This document shows, piece by piece, positions 31,547 to 43,186 of a DNA stretch of 64,000 nt (the first letter of the stretch is position 1; every line of letters begins with the position of its first letter). The DNA is from Serripes groenlandicus (taxonomy: Eukaryota > Mollusca > Bivalvia > Cardiida > Cardiidae). The stretch is taken from the NCBI GenBank assembly GCA_031761405.1, contig JASEVX010000001.1, forward strand, positions 40,903,499 to 40,967,498, read 5' to 3'. The position numbers and the translations under genes are program-made. Below the pieces are notes generated by a model. That model was given only the letters and a program-made list of their open reading frames with translations, did not search any database and was not told the DNA's origin.

Positions 31547-31781
31547 TATGAGCCGAATTACGAGAAAGCAAACATTGTGGACTCTACGTAAAGTAGCGAC
31601 CCGGATCAGCGTAAGCAGGCTAAGCCGGACAGACCATTTTCGTCTTCTGTAGATATCATTACTCTATACCTCTATCCCCCTGAGACGGACTATGTTGACC
31701 CGAATCAGCCTGCGCAGGCTGAGCTGGGTCGAAACATTACGCACAGTCCATAATATTGGTTTTCCCTTGGAACGGCTCATA
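31547..31781. mobile_element. Family F inverted-repeat element
   Basis: TGAGCCGAATTACGAGAAAG at the left and GGTTTTCCCTTGGAACGGCT at the right. TACATA flanks both TGAGCCG and CGGCTCA, a likely 6-bp duplication. It is in the opposite orientation to the 31105 copy. Confidence 0.82.
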
Positions 31782-31789
31782 CATATGGC

Positions 31790-32745
31790 CTTTACTTTTA
31801 AGCATTAGCTCCCGAGGAGGGAATACTATATATCAAGATAGTAGGGCTGAACAAAAGAAGACTTTGAAAACATCTACACAAAACATCGAAATATCGAAAC
31901 TCTCTATAAATCATAGTTTTAAGATTTCTCAATTTGAGCAAGTTCTTCTATTACAAACCGTTTTGAAAAAAAACATTCTTTCCCGGCGCAAGTTCGCCTA
32001 ACTGCGTAATATAAATAATTTGCAAACATTGGAGATCATTTTAATGTTTACGAATGTGCATGCAACTATTTGTCAAAATTGTTCGTTAATGTTGTTTGAT
32101 AGAGTGCACTGTAGAATAAGCCAGTACTGGTTAATGTCGTGGGTATCGTGTAAAGAGACAATACAACAGTTGAACTGGTACAATAAAAGTCATTACGTAA
32201 CCGAGATACTATTCGCAACAGTATAAACTCTCACGCAATTCCAGCAATTATACTAAGTTGACAATACATACACTTTCACTTTCACATTATGTGATTGAGT
32301 TACTATTCGAAACATTATAAACCCCCTAGCAAATACACTTTCACTTTCCAATGGACTTGTTGTTTTTTGACTGCACTAATGTAATGTTAAATACTTCGTT
32401 GAACACGTCAGTGATCTATTATTAATTATCATGTCTCACGTAGCAACCTCACGAACACTTACTGGACGGTGGCAGTGTGAGAGAGTGCTCCCGTACATAC
32501 ATTTTTCGTTTCCGCTTATGAAACGTACTGTTAATTTGACACAGTCTATTTAGGTAATTACTCGTACGATTGAACACAATAGTAAAATGGGTATTGGTCG
32601 TATAGCAATCTACTTTAAACATAAATAAGGATAAATTTATAGAAGTGTTTTTAAAAAATCTATGATAAATTTGCGAACAGTGCAGACCAACTGACGCGCT
32701 GCTTGATCTGGATCTACAGAGAGAGATCCATTTGCAAAGATCAGT
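31790..32745. other. Non-coding stretch
   Basis: No gene recognised. CACTTTCACTTTC occurs twice (32272 and 32338) as part of a local 60-bp duplication. A strong minus-strand 5' splice-like CCAGTAAGT lies near 32460, but the sequence before it does not look coding. Confidence 0.35.
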
Positions 32746-32854
32746 TAAGAAAAGATAATGGCAAAAGGAATAAATGGTCATAATGAGCGATTTCTCCTTT
32801 TGTCACAATATTTCCATATATTAAATGCATTTGTTTGTACGTGGGAAAGGGTTA
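32746..32854. mobile_element. Family A MITE, partial
   Basis: It contains the core (ATGGCAAAAGGAATAAATGG, TTTCTCCTTTTGTCACAATA) and the right end GTACGTGGGAAAGGGTTAA. The left end and the last part of the core are missing. Confidence 0.75.
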
Positions 32855-32859
32855 ATTTA

Positions 32860-33440
32860 TCAGTTTATAAGAAACAATGTCATTGGTAACCTCAGATTAT
32901 TGTAAATTGCGGTTCGACAACCAATCTTAGAGGATCTTTTCCAAGTGGAGAAAAAACCCGACCAATGTTTACCTCTTTACTATGCGATCTAAATGTACAC
33001 TGTATGTCCGAACCGCTATGCTTTTCGATTTATAAACGAACAGTGTATAACCACATCGATATGCGCGGAATATCACGCGGTTGGTTTTCCTGTAGCGAAT
33101 CCCACCTAAAAAATGAAGACTTTTCGGTCAGCTGTAAAATAATTTTCCTTGAGAGTGCAAGTGGATATCCATTATTCATCGTCAGAATTCTCATGGCCTC
33201 ATTTTGTCCGCTTACGTGCATGCGTCAAGATATATGGATGATTCCCCCTGTGGACTAATAAGTCAAACGAACGCATCATCCTTGATCTATAACTTTATTA
33301 AGCGGTAAACAGAGCGGCATAGCTCCCCGAGCTAGGGACATAGCTAAGCCTCGTCCCCCTTTCTATTTTACAAAGCTCTGTATATATAGTTAGCACAACT
33401 CGTCAACACGTTATAAATGCATATCTCTGACAAATGAAAG
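32860..33440. other. Probable 5' extension of LINE sequence, decayed
   Basis: This lies directly upstream of the LINE C-terminus. I see no clear reverse transcriptase motifs, and frames 32965-33258 (plus) and 33030-33221 (minus) match nothing I know. Confidence 0.3.
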
Positions 33441-33455
33441 TGATTTATTAATCGA

Positions 33456-33780
33456 TTGCACCCATTACAGTGTATCCACAAGAAAATGCGTTTTGCTTCT
33501 TCCTTTAACCACCCCTTTCCTACATACATTGGCGAACAAGTCAGTGATCGCTTATGTTTATTTTGTGATAGCTCACACATAGAGTCGGAAACACATTTTG
33601 TGGTTACATGCGACTTGTATACAAGAATAAGATCTGACATATTCGGTGAACTTTTTGATACAGAGGCATTTGTGCAATTATCGCTTAATAATAAATTGTG
33701 TTATTTAATGATAAATCATGTGCGAAATTAGCAAAATGTAAAGTTAAAGCTTATGTTGTAAGACGGAGAGCATTATATCC
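33456..33780 (+). pseudogene. LINE ORF2 C-terminus with a CCHC zinc knuckle
   Basis: The frame 33456-33731 ends a non-LTR retrotransposon protein. Residues 34-52 or so read CLFCDSSHIESETHFVVTC, a C-x2-C-x9-H-x4-C knuckle followed by DLYTRIRSDIF, the usual ending of many LINE ORF2 proteins. TAG at 33729-33731 or a shift just before it interrupts the last segment. In another frame the next bases give CKVKAYVVRRRALYP, the typical Arg-rich end. The reverse transcriptase and endonuclease are absent, so this is a 5'-truncated dead copy. Confidence 0.8.
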
Positions 33781-34120
33781 GCAGAACTGATTGTTGTTTC
33801 TTTTTGACAAACAGGCGCCTTTATGACTCGATTATGGTAGGGATATTTTCAAAGCATTTTATGGGGAGTACAAATTGCTGGTAATGTGCAAGTTCTGATT
33901 CTCACATTATGCCTTTAACTCTAACAGTTTTTTCTTTTGGAAAAGTCTTCAAATTGTAGATGATGTATTATAATGTTCATAATGTATATATGTACGTTTA
34001 TGTATTTCTCATTAATTCAATTTCAATTGTATTTCTCATTAGGACCGTATAGACACAATAATCTCCCTTTCAAACATTCATTCACTCACACATGCACTGA
34101 CTGACTGACTGACTGACTGA

Positions 34121-34185
<65 letters not shown>

Positions 34186-34645
34186 ATTCGTTAGTGTCTT
34201 TGCTTATCATTGTTTTTATCTGTGTATGATTATACATATGACTACATGTTCTTTACATTTCGTTTCTATAAAGGACTTTTAGTTATATAGTATTACTCAA
34301 CATTACGATAAATTTATTGATATGTGATTTGGTAGACAGCAAAACTTCCGCTCTTTTTCTTAAAATGTTTCAGTTAACGTTGTCATTTTTTGTTTTTCCC
34401 TGAAGTGATCTCATTCATAATTATACGTACTTATTTTGACTTTTGGTATCTACCTTATTTTTCTTTTGGAGATGAAGTTTCTGGAATTGATGTTTTCGAA
34501 TGGTACTGCCCAGATCTGCCTATTTAATATTGTTGTATGAGGTAGAACGATACCAACACAACACGTGCCATTATTTACTTTTTGTTCCATTGTTTTGTTG
34601 ATGTGCATACACATGTCACTATAATAAAGTATTTGCTAACTTACT
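33781..34645 (+). mobile_element. LINE 3' untranslated region
   Basis: AT-rich sequence from the end of the ORF2 remnant to the tail-like AATAAAGTATTTGCTAAC and repeated CTTA near 34640. It is interrupted by a microsatellite at 34095-34182. The extent is inferred from where a family A MITE begins. Confidence 0.5.
34095..34182. repeat. Compound (CTGA)n (CA)n microsatellite
   Basis: About six CTGA/ACTG units are followed by about 30 CA dinucleotides. Confidence 0.98.
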
Positions 34646-34648
34646 TAC

Positions 34649-34862
34649 TTAAAACAATTCTGCAGCAGACGACTTTCAAAACCTTTTGATAAATACATAA
34701 CAAATCTCAATAAATGAGTGTTTTACTATTACATAGAGTTGAAAACATTGTGGCAACGGAGAAATTGCTCGTTTTGAGCAATTTCTTCATTTGCCACAAT
34801 GTTTTAAAAAGTCGTCTGCTGCAGATGAGTCAAAATGCGTCTGAAAGTGGGAAAGGGTTAGG
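34649..34862. mobile_element. Family A MITE
   Basis: The left end is worn (TTAAAACAATTCTGCAGCAG); the right end is CTGAAAGTGGGAAAGGGTTA. The core stem is ATTGCTCGTTTTGAGCAAT. Confidence 0.8.
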
Positions 34863-35190
34863 TATGCTGACCAGACGAATATAAAGGAGACGGATTTTCA
34901 TTTCTTGAAAACCTATTTCCCAATACAAACGACCTTGAACATTTTTGTGACAAACTATTCGAGATAAAATGTCGCAAATTGCAAATTATTTAAAGATCAA
35001 ACAAGAGCACTATATCTGTTTTGCAGTACATGAACATTATTTATATGTTCGGAAACGTATGATTTTAAGGTTAAGACACTATCGAAAATTGTTTCTGCGA
35101 CAGCGTGCAAAGCAGTATGGATTGAAATTGTTTAAAGCCATGCAAAAAACCCATTCATTAATGCTATTAAAAATCGTTCAACGAAGCAGT
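34863..35190. other. Non-coding stretch
   Basis: A 75-codon open frame (34969-35196) has no recognisable similarity and runs into the tandem repeat, so I do not call it a gene. Confidence 0.4.
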
Positions 35191-35500
35191 CATTAGTGCT
35201 GTTCAACTTCGTGCAATACAAATTCATTTACGTTGCTGAACGCCGTGCAATACATCATTCATTTATGATGTTCAAAGTCGTGCAATAAAGCAGTCGATAG
35301 TGCTGTTTAATGTTGTGCAATACATCATTCAGCATTGTTGTCCAATGGTGTTCAATGGCGTTCAATACATCCTTCATCAATAAAGCAGTCGTTAGTGCTG
35401 TTTAATGTCGTGCAATACATCATTCAGCATTGTTGTCCAATGGTGTTCAATGGCGTTCAATACATCCTTCATCAATGTTGCTGAAAGTCGTGCAATACAA
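35180..35500. repeat. Complex tandem repeat around GTGCAATACA
   Basis: GTCGTGCAATACATCATTCA, TTGTTGTCCAATGG and GCGTTCAATACATCCTTCAT recur in overlapping copies, including a perfect roughly 62-bp repeat (35320-35382 and 35420-35480). Confidence 0.85.
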
Positions 35501-36090
35501 AGTTATGTTATTTAAAATATACCCATTGCACTTTCTCCAATCGAATCTTAATTTTAGGCAGAGAGAAACAAATACAATGTTATACAACTACAGAACAAAA
35601 CAGAACAATTGAGTTGAACCTATTAAAAAACCCACTTAACGGTACATCAGTATACGGATATGGAAGTTCATACGGTCTATTTTTTTTAAAAGTAACTTAT
35701 TATCTCTATGTGTACATCGCTTATAGTACACGCGACTTCTAATTAGAATGGATTAACCATTGTCGTCCAATACAGCATTCAGTATTGTTGTCCAATGGCG
35801 TTCAATACATCCTTCATCAATATTGCTGAAAGTCGTGCAAATACAACATACGTAAATGTTATTCAAGATATACCCATTGCACTTTCTCCAATCGAATCTT
35901 AAGTTTAGGTCGAGAGAAACAGATACAATTCAATACAACAACAGAACAATTGAATTGAACCCATTAACAAATCCACTTAACGGAACATCAGTTCATACGG
36001 TCTATTTTATTTAAGAGTAACTTATTATTTCTATTTATACATCACTAATAGTACAAGCGACATCCAATTAGAACGGATTAACCACAACTA
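35420..36090. repeat. 351-bp tandem segmental duplication
   Basis: ACCCATTGCACTTTCTCCAA occurs at 35521 and 35872. From TTGTTGTCCAATGG through AGTCATACGG-like sequence to GGATTAACCA the two copies are collinear, at about 90% identity by eye. Confidence 0.9.
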
Positions 36091-36163
36091 TTGCATACTG
36101 CTCCCCATCATAATCAACCACGTCGTCTGAGTCACACACTACGCGGAAACCCATATTGGCTCC

Positions 36164-36384
36164 ACTCCTTTCCCACACGTGGACGCATTTTGACGCATCT
36201 ACAGCAGACTACTTTTGACACAATGAGAACTTTCTCAAATTGAGTAATTTCCTCTTTTAATCAGCATGTTTTAATTTTATTTAATAATTTGAAACAAGGT
36301 ATCCTTTTTGGATTTCCTTTAAATTTTAGCAAGATGTTTTTAAAGACATCTACTTCGTAGTTGTTGTAAGAGCGACAGGGTTTA
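36164..36384. mobile_element. Family A MITE, degenerate
   Basis: CTCCTTTCCCACACGTGG, CATTTTGACGCATCTACAGC and a worn right end CGACAGGGTTTAA. Confidence 0.65.
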
Positions 36385-37914
36385 ACAATTTATATTTCAA
36401 ATAATTACATGTACACAAAATATACAAGAATACAATTTGATCTTAATTGTCCTGAATGCCATAACCTCCGACCATCGGGTTTCGGGTGCTCTGGTATATT
36501 TTTTGTTGTCAAAGTTGTTTGTTTTGTAACCGTATCCTACATGTACGTAACATGTCTATACATATACACCAATATGTGCGAAACTGGCTACACACGAATT
36601 GTATCTACATTTGGATCGAGAGCGGAGACAAAACAAAGCATCAGGACGGATCAGAGAGGCCATCAGGCCTAAATAGATCTGGGAAAGAGGTAAAAGATAA
36701 AATATTTTAAAAGGGTAAATGATGGCCCATGTTCGATAGCCGTCGACGTAACCGACTGAGACTTTGCGGTTTGTCGAAGGTAACTTGGGATATTGTTCTA
36801 TTGTCCTCACACTTTAAATATATTTATTTTAAAATCGAGCGTAAAGCAAGCTTTCATTCTATGAGACCATGTTTGGAGTCATTTTCGAAAACCTACGTTT
36901 GTTGATTGCGCTACACTCCATACATTATGTAGCGTAAGCAACAACCGTTGGTGTCTGAGGATGGCTAAATGAATAGATAAACCATGGACATCTTATTAGT
37001 TATCTAGCCATTTGTGTTGAATATCACAAATAAGGAACATACCCTAAACAGAACTCGCACCGATGACCTTTGGTACGAGAGGCTTACTGCCTACCATTGC
37101 AGCACTGGTTTCTAAAAATATATTTTAAGATCGGGCAGTGGAAGAAATATGCTCAATACTGATTGATGTTTGAGAGTTTTGTATGGTTTCAATCCGGTAT
37201 CAATAGAACGATCCATGAGGTATTATAACACTTCACAACATACACAACATATGGAGAAGAAGAATAAATATTGAACATCACTATAAATCAAGGCATACTT
37301 ATTTAGAAGTGTTAAAGAAGCCATTGTTGATACAACAAAAAAATACTCATCGTGAGATTTTCTTTTCACGTTGCCACAATTTTGATCGAAAATCGTCGGC
37401 AGCTGCATCTGAACTAAAATGCGACTGCTTGTGAGACAAGTTTAAAAGGGCATTCGTTCAGTTTCATTGGCACGCTCATTGTGTTTGTTTGTATTTCGTT
37501 GGAAGTAACTTAATATTATAACAGTATAGCGCTACTCCTGTGTGGCATTAATTCACCTATTTGTCTGTGATTTCAGCTAAACCTGATTGACAGCCTACAC
37601 AAGGCTGAACCCGGATAGATTAGACACAAGAATCAATCCAAACACTTTAACCCTTAACCCACTGTACGCCACATTAATGGCCTTTCGATGCTGAATTTGT
37701 TTTAAATTCGACGTGTCCAGCTTTGCATTTTAACCCGACTGTATATTGGAATGAGCTTGATTGCAAGTGTCCATTGCAAAGTTTATAAATATCAAGATAT
37801 AATGTTGGGTTAGCAACCAACGGTATAGAGCCTGGTTAGACGGCGCGGATTTCCTCGTTCTACACTAGTGGTACAATCTTCACAAGATCCGTTTCCAGCA
37901 GTTAAGGGGTTTAC
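36385..37914. other. Non-coding stretch
   Basis: No gene recognised. A short tRNA-like trace on the minus strand (37050-37105) may be a SINE remnant. Open frames of 60-87 codons here match nothing known. Confidence 0.35.
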
Positions 37915-38565
37915 CTTATACATGCTTTTTTAGCAACTTTGTAGGAGATCAAGTTTGAAAGAGTTGTGACCAATTGCAGAAATACCAAGACAAACATGGT
38001 CTAGTGCAATGCTAACTACATTCATGCAGTATGCGTGTTTTCTCGTTAACAATCCTCCTGACACAGGCTATTTTGGCAACTTTGCAGGAGGCCATGTTTG
38101 AAAACAGATGTAACCAATTGAAAAAATACCAAGACAAACATGGTCAAGTGCAATGCAAACTACATTCATGCAGTATGGGTGTTTTCTCGTTAACGCTTCT
38201 CCTAATATAGGCCTTTTTTGGCCACTTTGCAGGAGGTCATGTTTGAAATGTTTTGCCAATTGAAGAAATACCAAGACAAACATGGTCTATTGTAATGGTC
38301 ACTACATTCAGGAAGTGTGGGTATTTTCTCGTTAACGCTCCTCCTGATACAGGCTATTTTGGCAACTCTGCAGGAGGCCATGTTTGAAGAAGTCGTGACC
38401 AATTGAAGAAAGACAAAGACATACAGGGTCTAGCGTTATGCTCTCTACACTCACGTCATACGGGTGTTCCTCGTTAACGCTTCTCCAGATACAGATTATT
38501 TTTGCAACCATGCAGGAGGTCATGTTTGATAAAAGTGTGACCAAATGAGAAAGTACCTAGGCGCA
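37915..38565. repeat. Tandem repeat of about 143 bp, 4.5 units
   Basis: The anchor AGGAGGCCATGTTTGAA (or variant) falls at about 37946, 38091, 38236, 38377 and 38519, with spacing 141-145 bp. Each unit also has ACCAATTGAAGAAATACC, AAGACAAACATGGTC and TTTTCTCGTTAACGCTTCTC. Three overlapping minus-strand frames come from it. Confidence 0.93.
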
Positions 38566-38675
38566 GTCTGTTGGGAACCTTTTCACAAAGTCGCACTATC
38601 ATCATGCAGAAAGGCTTTGTTCATTATAGTGCATAATTGAGCTGCGTCGATCGATTTGGGGGTATTAATGACGTA

Positions 38676-38895
38676 ACTCTTTCCCCACATGCGACCAATC
38701 TGTAGCAGACGAATTTGAGTCTTTCTAGACGCATTGAAAAAAAACTATATAAATGACATTTAATGTTTTGACTTCTGTCCAGAAGAAAATAAGATATTAT
38801 TATTATGTGAAACATCTCCTGTTGTCACAACTTTTAATTTTGTCAAAAGTTGTCAGCTGAGATACAACAAAGTTCGTCTGCATGTTGGAAAAATG
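38676..38895. mobile_element. Family A MITE, degenerate
   Basis: GTAACTCTTTCCCCACATGC and CAATCTGTAGCAGACG at the left; TCGTCTGCATGTTGGAAAAA at the right. The core is worn. Confidence 0.6.
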
Positions 38896-38929
38896 AATGA
38901 CCAGTATGGCAGAGTAGCACATACATTTT

Positions 38930-39114
38930 AGCCGTTCCACGAGAAAACCAACATTATTGATTCAGTCCACGCAGGCTAATCCGGAGCGATACATTCCGTC
39001 TCAGGGTGAAAGAGGCTTAGATGTAATGATTCCCGAATCAGAAAATCAACAGGAGGCGAAAAGTGTCTACCCGGGTTAGCCTGCCTAGCATGCTTAGGCT
39101 GAACGGCTCATTTT
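38930..39114. mobile_element. Family F element, partial
   Basis: TTAGCCGTTCCACGAGAAAA at the left and GAACGGCTCA at the right. It contains TACATTCCGTCTCAGG and AACAGGAGGCGAAAAGTGTC. The right arm is shortened. Confidence 0.75.
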
Positions 39115-40953
39115 TATTGGCGTTATACAGGTGGGACTAAATTTCAATTCGTCTGTCAAAGGTTTTCGTCTCATTGTAAACAGATAAAATATTTCGCTTG
39201 ACGACACTGAATAAAAGTTCGCCTCAAAAGGACATTATACATTCAAATATTCTATTCAATTGGAACACTCGGCAATCACCGCATCTCATTCTCAATTATT
39301 TATATGGGTTCAATTGGTTGACGAAAGGATCAATCTGAGACGACTTGTAATAAGCAGTGAACACATCTATACGAGCGTTTGCTACTGCAGCGAAGCTTAG
39401 GTCTGATTTAAATGAGATTGTTTTACGGCTATATATAATCTAAAGGCGGAGAGAAAAAAAATCGCCAGGCGAAGCTAATATTTATACGCAATTACGTAGA
39501 AATAAATTGTTAATAATTGGAAAACTTCAAAACTCGGATTTCGTTTGAAGTGACATTTTCATGGCATTGTAGAACAGGACTGAAATGCTTAATAACACAA
39601 ATTCAGAACAGAAAATATTACATTAAACCGTAACCAGACGCTATATTATACCCTCTTTTATTTACGAAAGAACAAATTACCGAGGTACTGCAGACGTCGT
39701 TAATCGGTTCAGAGGCAATCTTTAGGATGGTTTCATCTGTGATTTCTATGTGTAGTTTTGACCGCGCAACCAGAAAAAAGTAATATTAATTACAATCCCA
39801 TTTCCTGTGCACTTTTTGAACATACATTCTTCAATTAAGCTGGCTCTCATACTGTTCGCATATAGCATTTATTTACAGATGAACAGCTAGACAGACAACC
39901 GGATGGCAGTCAAACGCATAATCCTTTGCAGTGAAAACGAAACTGATTTCGATGCTTATTAGATAAAATAGCAATTAACTGCGTGGGAAGGAGGAAATGA
40001 GCAGTATTCGTTTTCATTGTCCGTCAAAACGTGTCTGTAATAAGACAGTTAACAGCTCTCTATTTTTTCTCTGGAATATCTAATTAATTGATTAGGTTTC
40101 AAGAAAGCCTTATTTCTAGAATGGTGTAGCTATATATATTCTTACATAGGTACGTCTGTTTGCAATCAAGCTGACGTTATCCTGTACCAGAATCCCTAAT
40201 GAACGTTATCTGACACAAAGTTCGCTCAATCATCAATCAGTGTCTTATTTATTGTATGTCACTACATCATATACGTCTGGGTTAAGTCATTTTAATATGC
40301 AGTACGCCTATTAAAATGTACATTTGACCTTTAACCTTTTCCCAGATACAGACTATTTCATTCATTTTGTTTTAAATACTTTTCGTAATTGATATTTCTT
40401 TTCAAACACAATTTATTGAAAATTCTCTTTGATAGTTATAAGAAATGACTTGCTTCAACGTGTTAATAATCTTCATACCAGTGTGTAAATATCCGGGTCT
40501 CGAACGTGTTCAAAGAGATAACTCAGTGAGGTAATTTAGATTATTTCTTCATTATAAAGAGACAACGATAGTACACAATCACTTAAACCTCAGCTAACTC
40601 TTACAATACTGATTTGTATCAATATGGACTTGCCCAGCATTGCATTTGGAAGAGTCAAGAAATAGCCAAGTTTAGGAATATGAAGATTGTAATGCTGAGT
40701 CGAGCAGCCAACAGTATTGAGCCTGATCGGACAGCGAAGATGGAAAGGCTTAACAAACCGGTCCCAGCAGTCAAAGGGTTAATCAACACTCGCGTACATG
40801 TATCATGTTATGCATGACGACCTTAAATTACAATCGCGAACTAGATACATCGCAAGTGTTAACATCTGCATTACATACTAGTTCTAGAGATCCACCTATC
40901 TACGCTATCTTCGTTCGTCGAAACGTGATTATTATGTGTGGTTAGATGATATA
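39115..40953. other. Non-coding stretch
   Basis: A long, mostly repeat-free AT-rich region. A family A left end (TTAACCTTTTCCCAGATAC) lies at 40330-40360. A repeat-like segment ACTTGCCCAGCATTGCATTT ... CAAAGGGTTAA lies at about 40625-40785. No gene is recognised. Confidence 0.4.
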
Positions 40954-41300
40954 CAGGGGCGTAGCTTTGCAATAATCAATGTGTAGGCCGTCTCGTGGGA
41001 AAATCAACATTGTGGACTCTGCGTAAAGTATCGACCCGGATCAGCCTAAGCATGCCACACAGGCCTATCCGGATAGACACTTTTCGCCTCCTGTGGATGT
41101 TCTGTTTCAGGAATAACTACTCTATACATCTATCCCCCTAAGACGGAATGTGTCGGCCGGATCAGTCTGCGCGGACAGCGCAGGCTGATCTGGTCGATAC
41201 ATTACGCATATGTCTATCGCCGCACTGCTGCATTTTGGGGCATTTTGAGAAAAGATGTGTAGGCACGTGCCTACAGTGCCTTAAGGGAGCTACGCCCCTG
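40954..41300. mobile_element. hAT-like non-autonomous element, copy 2
   Basis: Ends CAGGGGCGTAGCT / AGCTACGCCCCTG with ATATA duplicated (40949-40953, 41301-41305). It is nearly identical to 26229-26574 along its length. Confidence 0.9.
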
Positions 41301-41990
41301 ATATATACTAAACGCAATTGCTGCATTTCCTTGGTCTTAAACGTACAGGACAACGACACTTATATTTTGTTACTTCTTCCTGATAAACACTTAAGCAAAG
41401 TTCAGATGTCGTGTGTTGGAATCTCGGCTCAGCGATACATTATTTTCGATGATAAACAAAGGTTGTTTTGACACTTGGCTAAATGGTCTATGAGGGAAGG
41501 TAGACAAATGCCTTGTAAGAACGTCGTGAAGGACTGATGCGAGAGAGCATTTAAAACACACAGTTTATGTGAATTGATCACCATATATAGTGAAACTGAT
41601 AAACCGTTTGAAACGGCACTAAACTCATACCCATAGTCAATTAGACTTTCTGATAAACTATTCAGCAAATACCTGAAAACACGTTTGTATATAAAACTCA
41701 AGAAAAATAGCCACTTTTAGTGTTTTTTTATTCTCACAGTGTAGACGACAAAAAAGGTATGAATTCCTGGCACAATAAAAAAAAAATCTTTTCGAGAGAC
41801 TGAAGATCGAACATAGTTAATCGACACTGTCATCTATTAAAGGTAGAGTAAAATGTATGTTGCATTCATAAATCTGTCATTTCATTTATACAATATAGCC
41901 ATACCCTTGTACAGAAGACATCTGGGGCCTTTGCAGCAGCACACATTTGAAAACCCCACCCCAAAAACAGTGCTAGTTCACATCTATTTC
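41301..41990. other. Non-coding stretch
   Basis: Nothing recognised. The 41429-41701 minus-strand frame of 90 codons matches no family I know. Confidence 0.35.
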
Positions 41991-42300
41991 TAGGGGCGTA
42001 GCTTGGCAATAAACAATGTGTAGGCCGTCTCGTGAGAAAATAAACATTGCATAAAGTATCGACCCGGATCAGCCTAAGCATGCCACACGGGCGTACCCGG
42101 ATATACACTTTTCGCCTCCTGTGGATTTTCTGTTTCAGGAATCACTACTCTATCTAGTCCCCCCTTAGACGGAATGTGTCGGCCGGATCAGTCTGCGCGG
42201 ACAGCGCAGGCTGATCTGGTCGATACATTAAGCAGATGTGTATCGCCGCAGCTGCATTTTGGGCACGTGCCTACAGTGCCTAAAGGGAGCTACGCCCCTG
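41991..42300. mobile_element. hAT-like non-autonomous element, copy 3
   Basis: Ends TAGGGGCGTAGCT (first C changed to T) and AGCTACGCCCCTG. Flanks ATTTC and ATTTA agree at 4 of 5 bases. It is shorter than copies 1 and 2 because of small deletions on both sides of the centre. Confidence 0.85.
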
Positions 42301-42391
42301 ATTTATCTCTTTTCCCGATTTATTTTTCTAATCATAATGACAATACTTTAAATTTTCGAATAAAAATATCGTTTTCTGAAGATAGTTATTA

Positions 42392-42627
42392 ATCAGCAGA
42401 CGACAGTTACCCTTGTCCTACATGTGGACGCACTTTGATGCCTCTGCAGTCGACAACTTTTGAGATCATGCCGGCAACAGGACTAATGGCTCATGATGAG
42501 AAAATTCTCGATTTTCAACAATATTGTCAACACTGTTTTCTTCCATTTATAGATATATATCCCAAATAGTAGCCTAGATTTGTTCAAAATCGTCTACTGC
42601 AGATGTGTTGTATGTGGGAAGGGTTAA
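42392..42627. mobile_element. Family A MITE, degenerate
   Basis: GTTACCCTTGTCCTACATG at the left and TATGTGGGAAGGGTTAA at the right. The core is worn, but GCTCATGATGAG remains. Confidence 0.72.
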
Positions 42628-42794
42628 ATTGGCATTTAATGTAAACTATAAAGTCATAAGATAGCCAGACAATGTCTAATTGGCCAATTACGCCTACAGA
42701 CTATAGCTGCTTGTTATTTAAAAGGACGAATTGTCGTTTCGAAAGTTGATCAGACATACCATATCTATAATATCACACAATATACCCGACATAA

Positions 42795-42939
42795 CAGCTT
42801 AAATGGTGTTCGAAGCCGCCGTCGACGTTTTACCGCGATGTTTTCTGGGTAAATTATCAGTACTACCTGTTTTACCTATCCTGACGCCGATAAATGCCCG
42901 TAAATCTGATCGTCATGGACGGCAACCAATACTACATTC
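42795..42939 (-). mobile_element. SINE family 1 remnant whose head matches the 28-bp minisatellite
   Basis: The minus strand shows the family 1 body (GTCAGGATAGGTAAAACAGG, GCGGTAAAACGTCG). Its head, GTAGTATTGGTTGCCGTCCA (42935 downward), agrees with the unit of the 43187-44065 array at 23 of 28 positions. It is cut at 42940 by a family A MITE. Confidence 0.75.
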
Positions 42940-43128
42940 TTAACTCTTTCCCACATATAATTAATCTGCAGCAGACGACTTCGAAAACATCAAGGCAAAA
43001 GCACGGAAAAGCTCTGCAAATATTGGTATAATAACTGAAAATTTAACAATTTCTACATTTGTCACAATGTTTTTAAAAGTCACCTGCGCCAGAGGCATAA
43101 CAATAGCCTTTATGCGGGAAAGGGTTAA
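42940..43128. mobile_element. Family A MITE with TTAA on both sides
   Basis: TTAACTCTTTCCCACATAT and GCGGGAAAGGGTTAA. The core is shortened. It sits between the SINE head and the 28-bp array. Confidence 0.82.
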
Positions 43129-43186
43129 AAGACGACATAAGTATGATTCCCGACGCGGGCGCCCTAATGACTACCCGGTAACCCTG

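Noticed and set aside
32450..32781. First exon of the ankyrin gene ending at CCAGTAAGT near 32460 on the minus strand
   Set aside because: The splice-like site is good, but the upstream frame reads as random and overlaps a MITE fragment; there is no ankyrin-like or signal sequence.
41162..42392. Similar open frames beginning MCRPDQSARTAQADLVDTL at 41148 and 42174 as paralogous genes
   Set aside because: They lie inside copies 2 and 3 of the same hAT-like element and run out of it in different ways.
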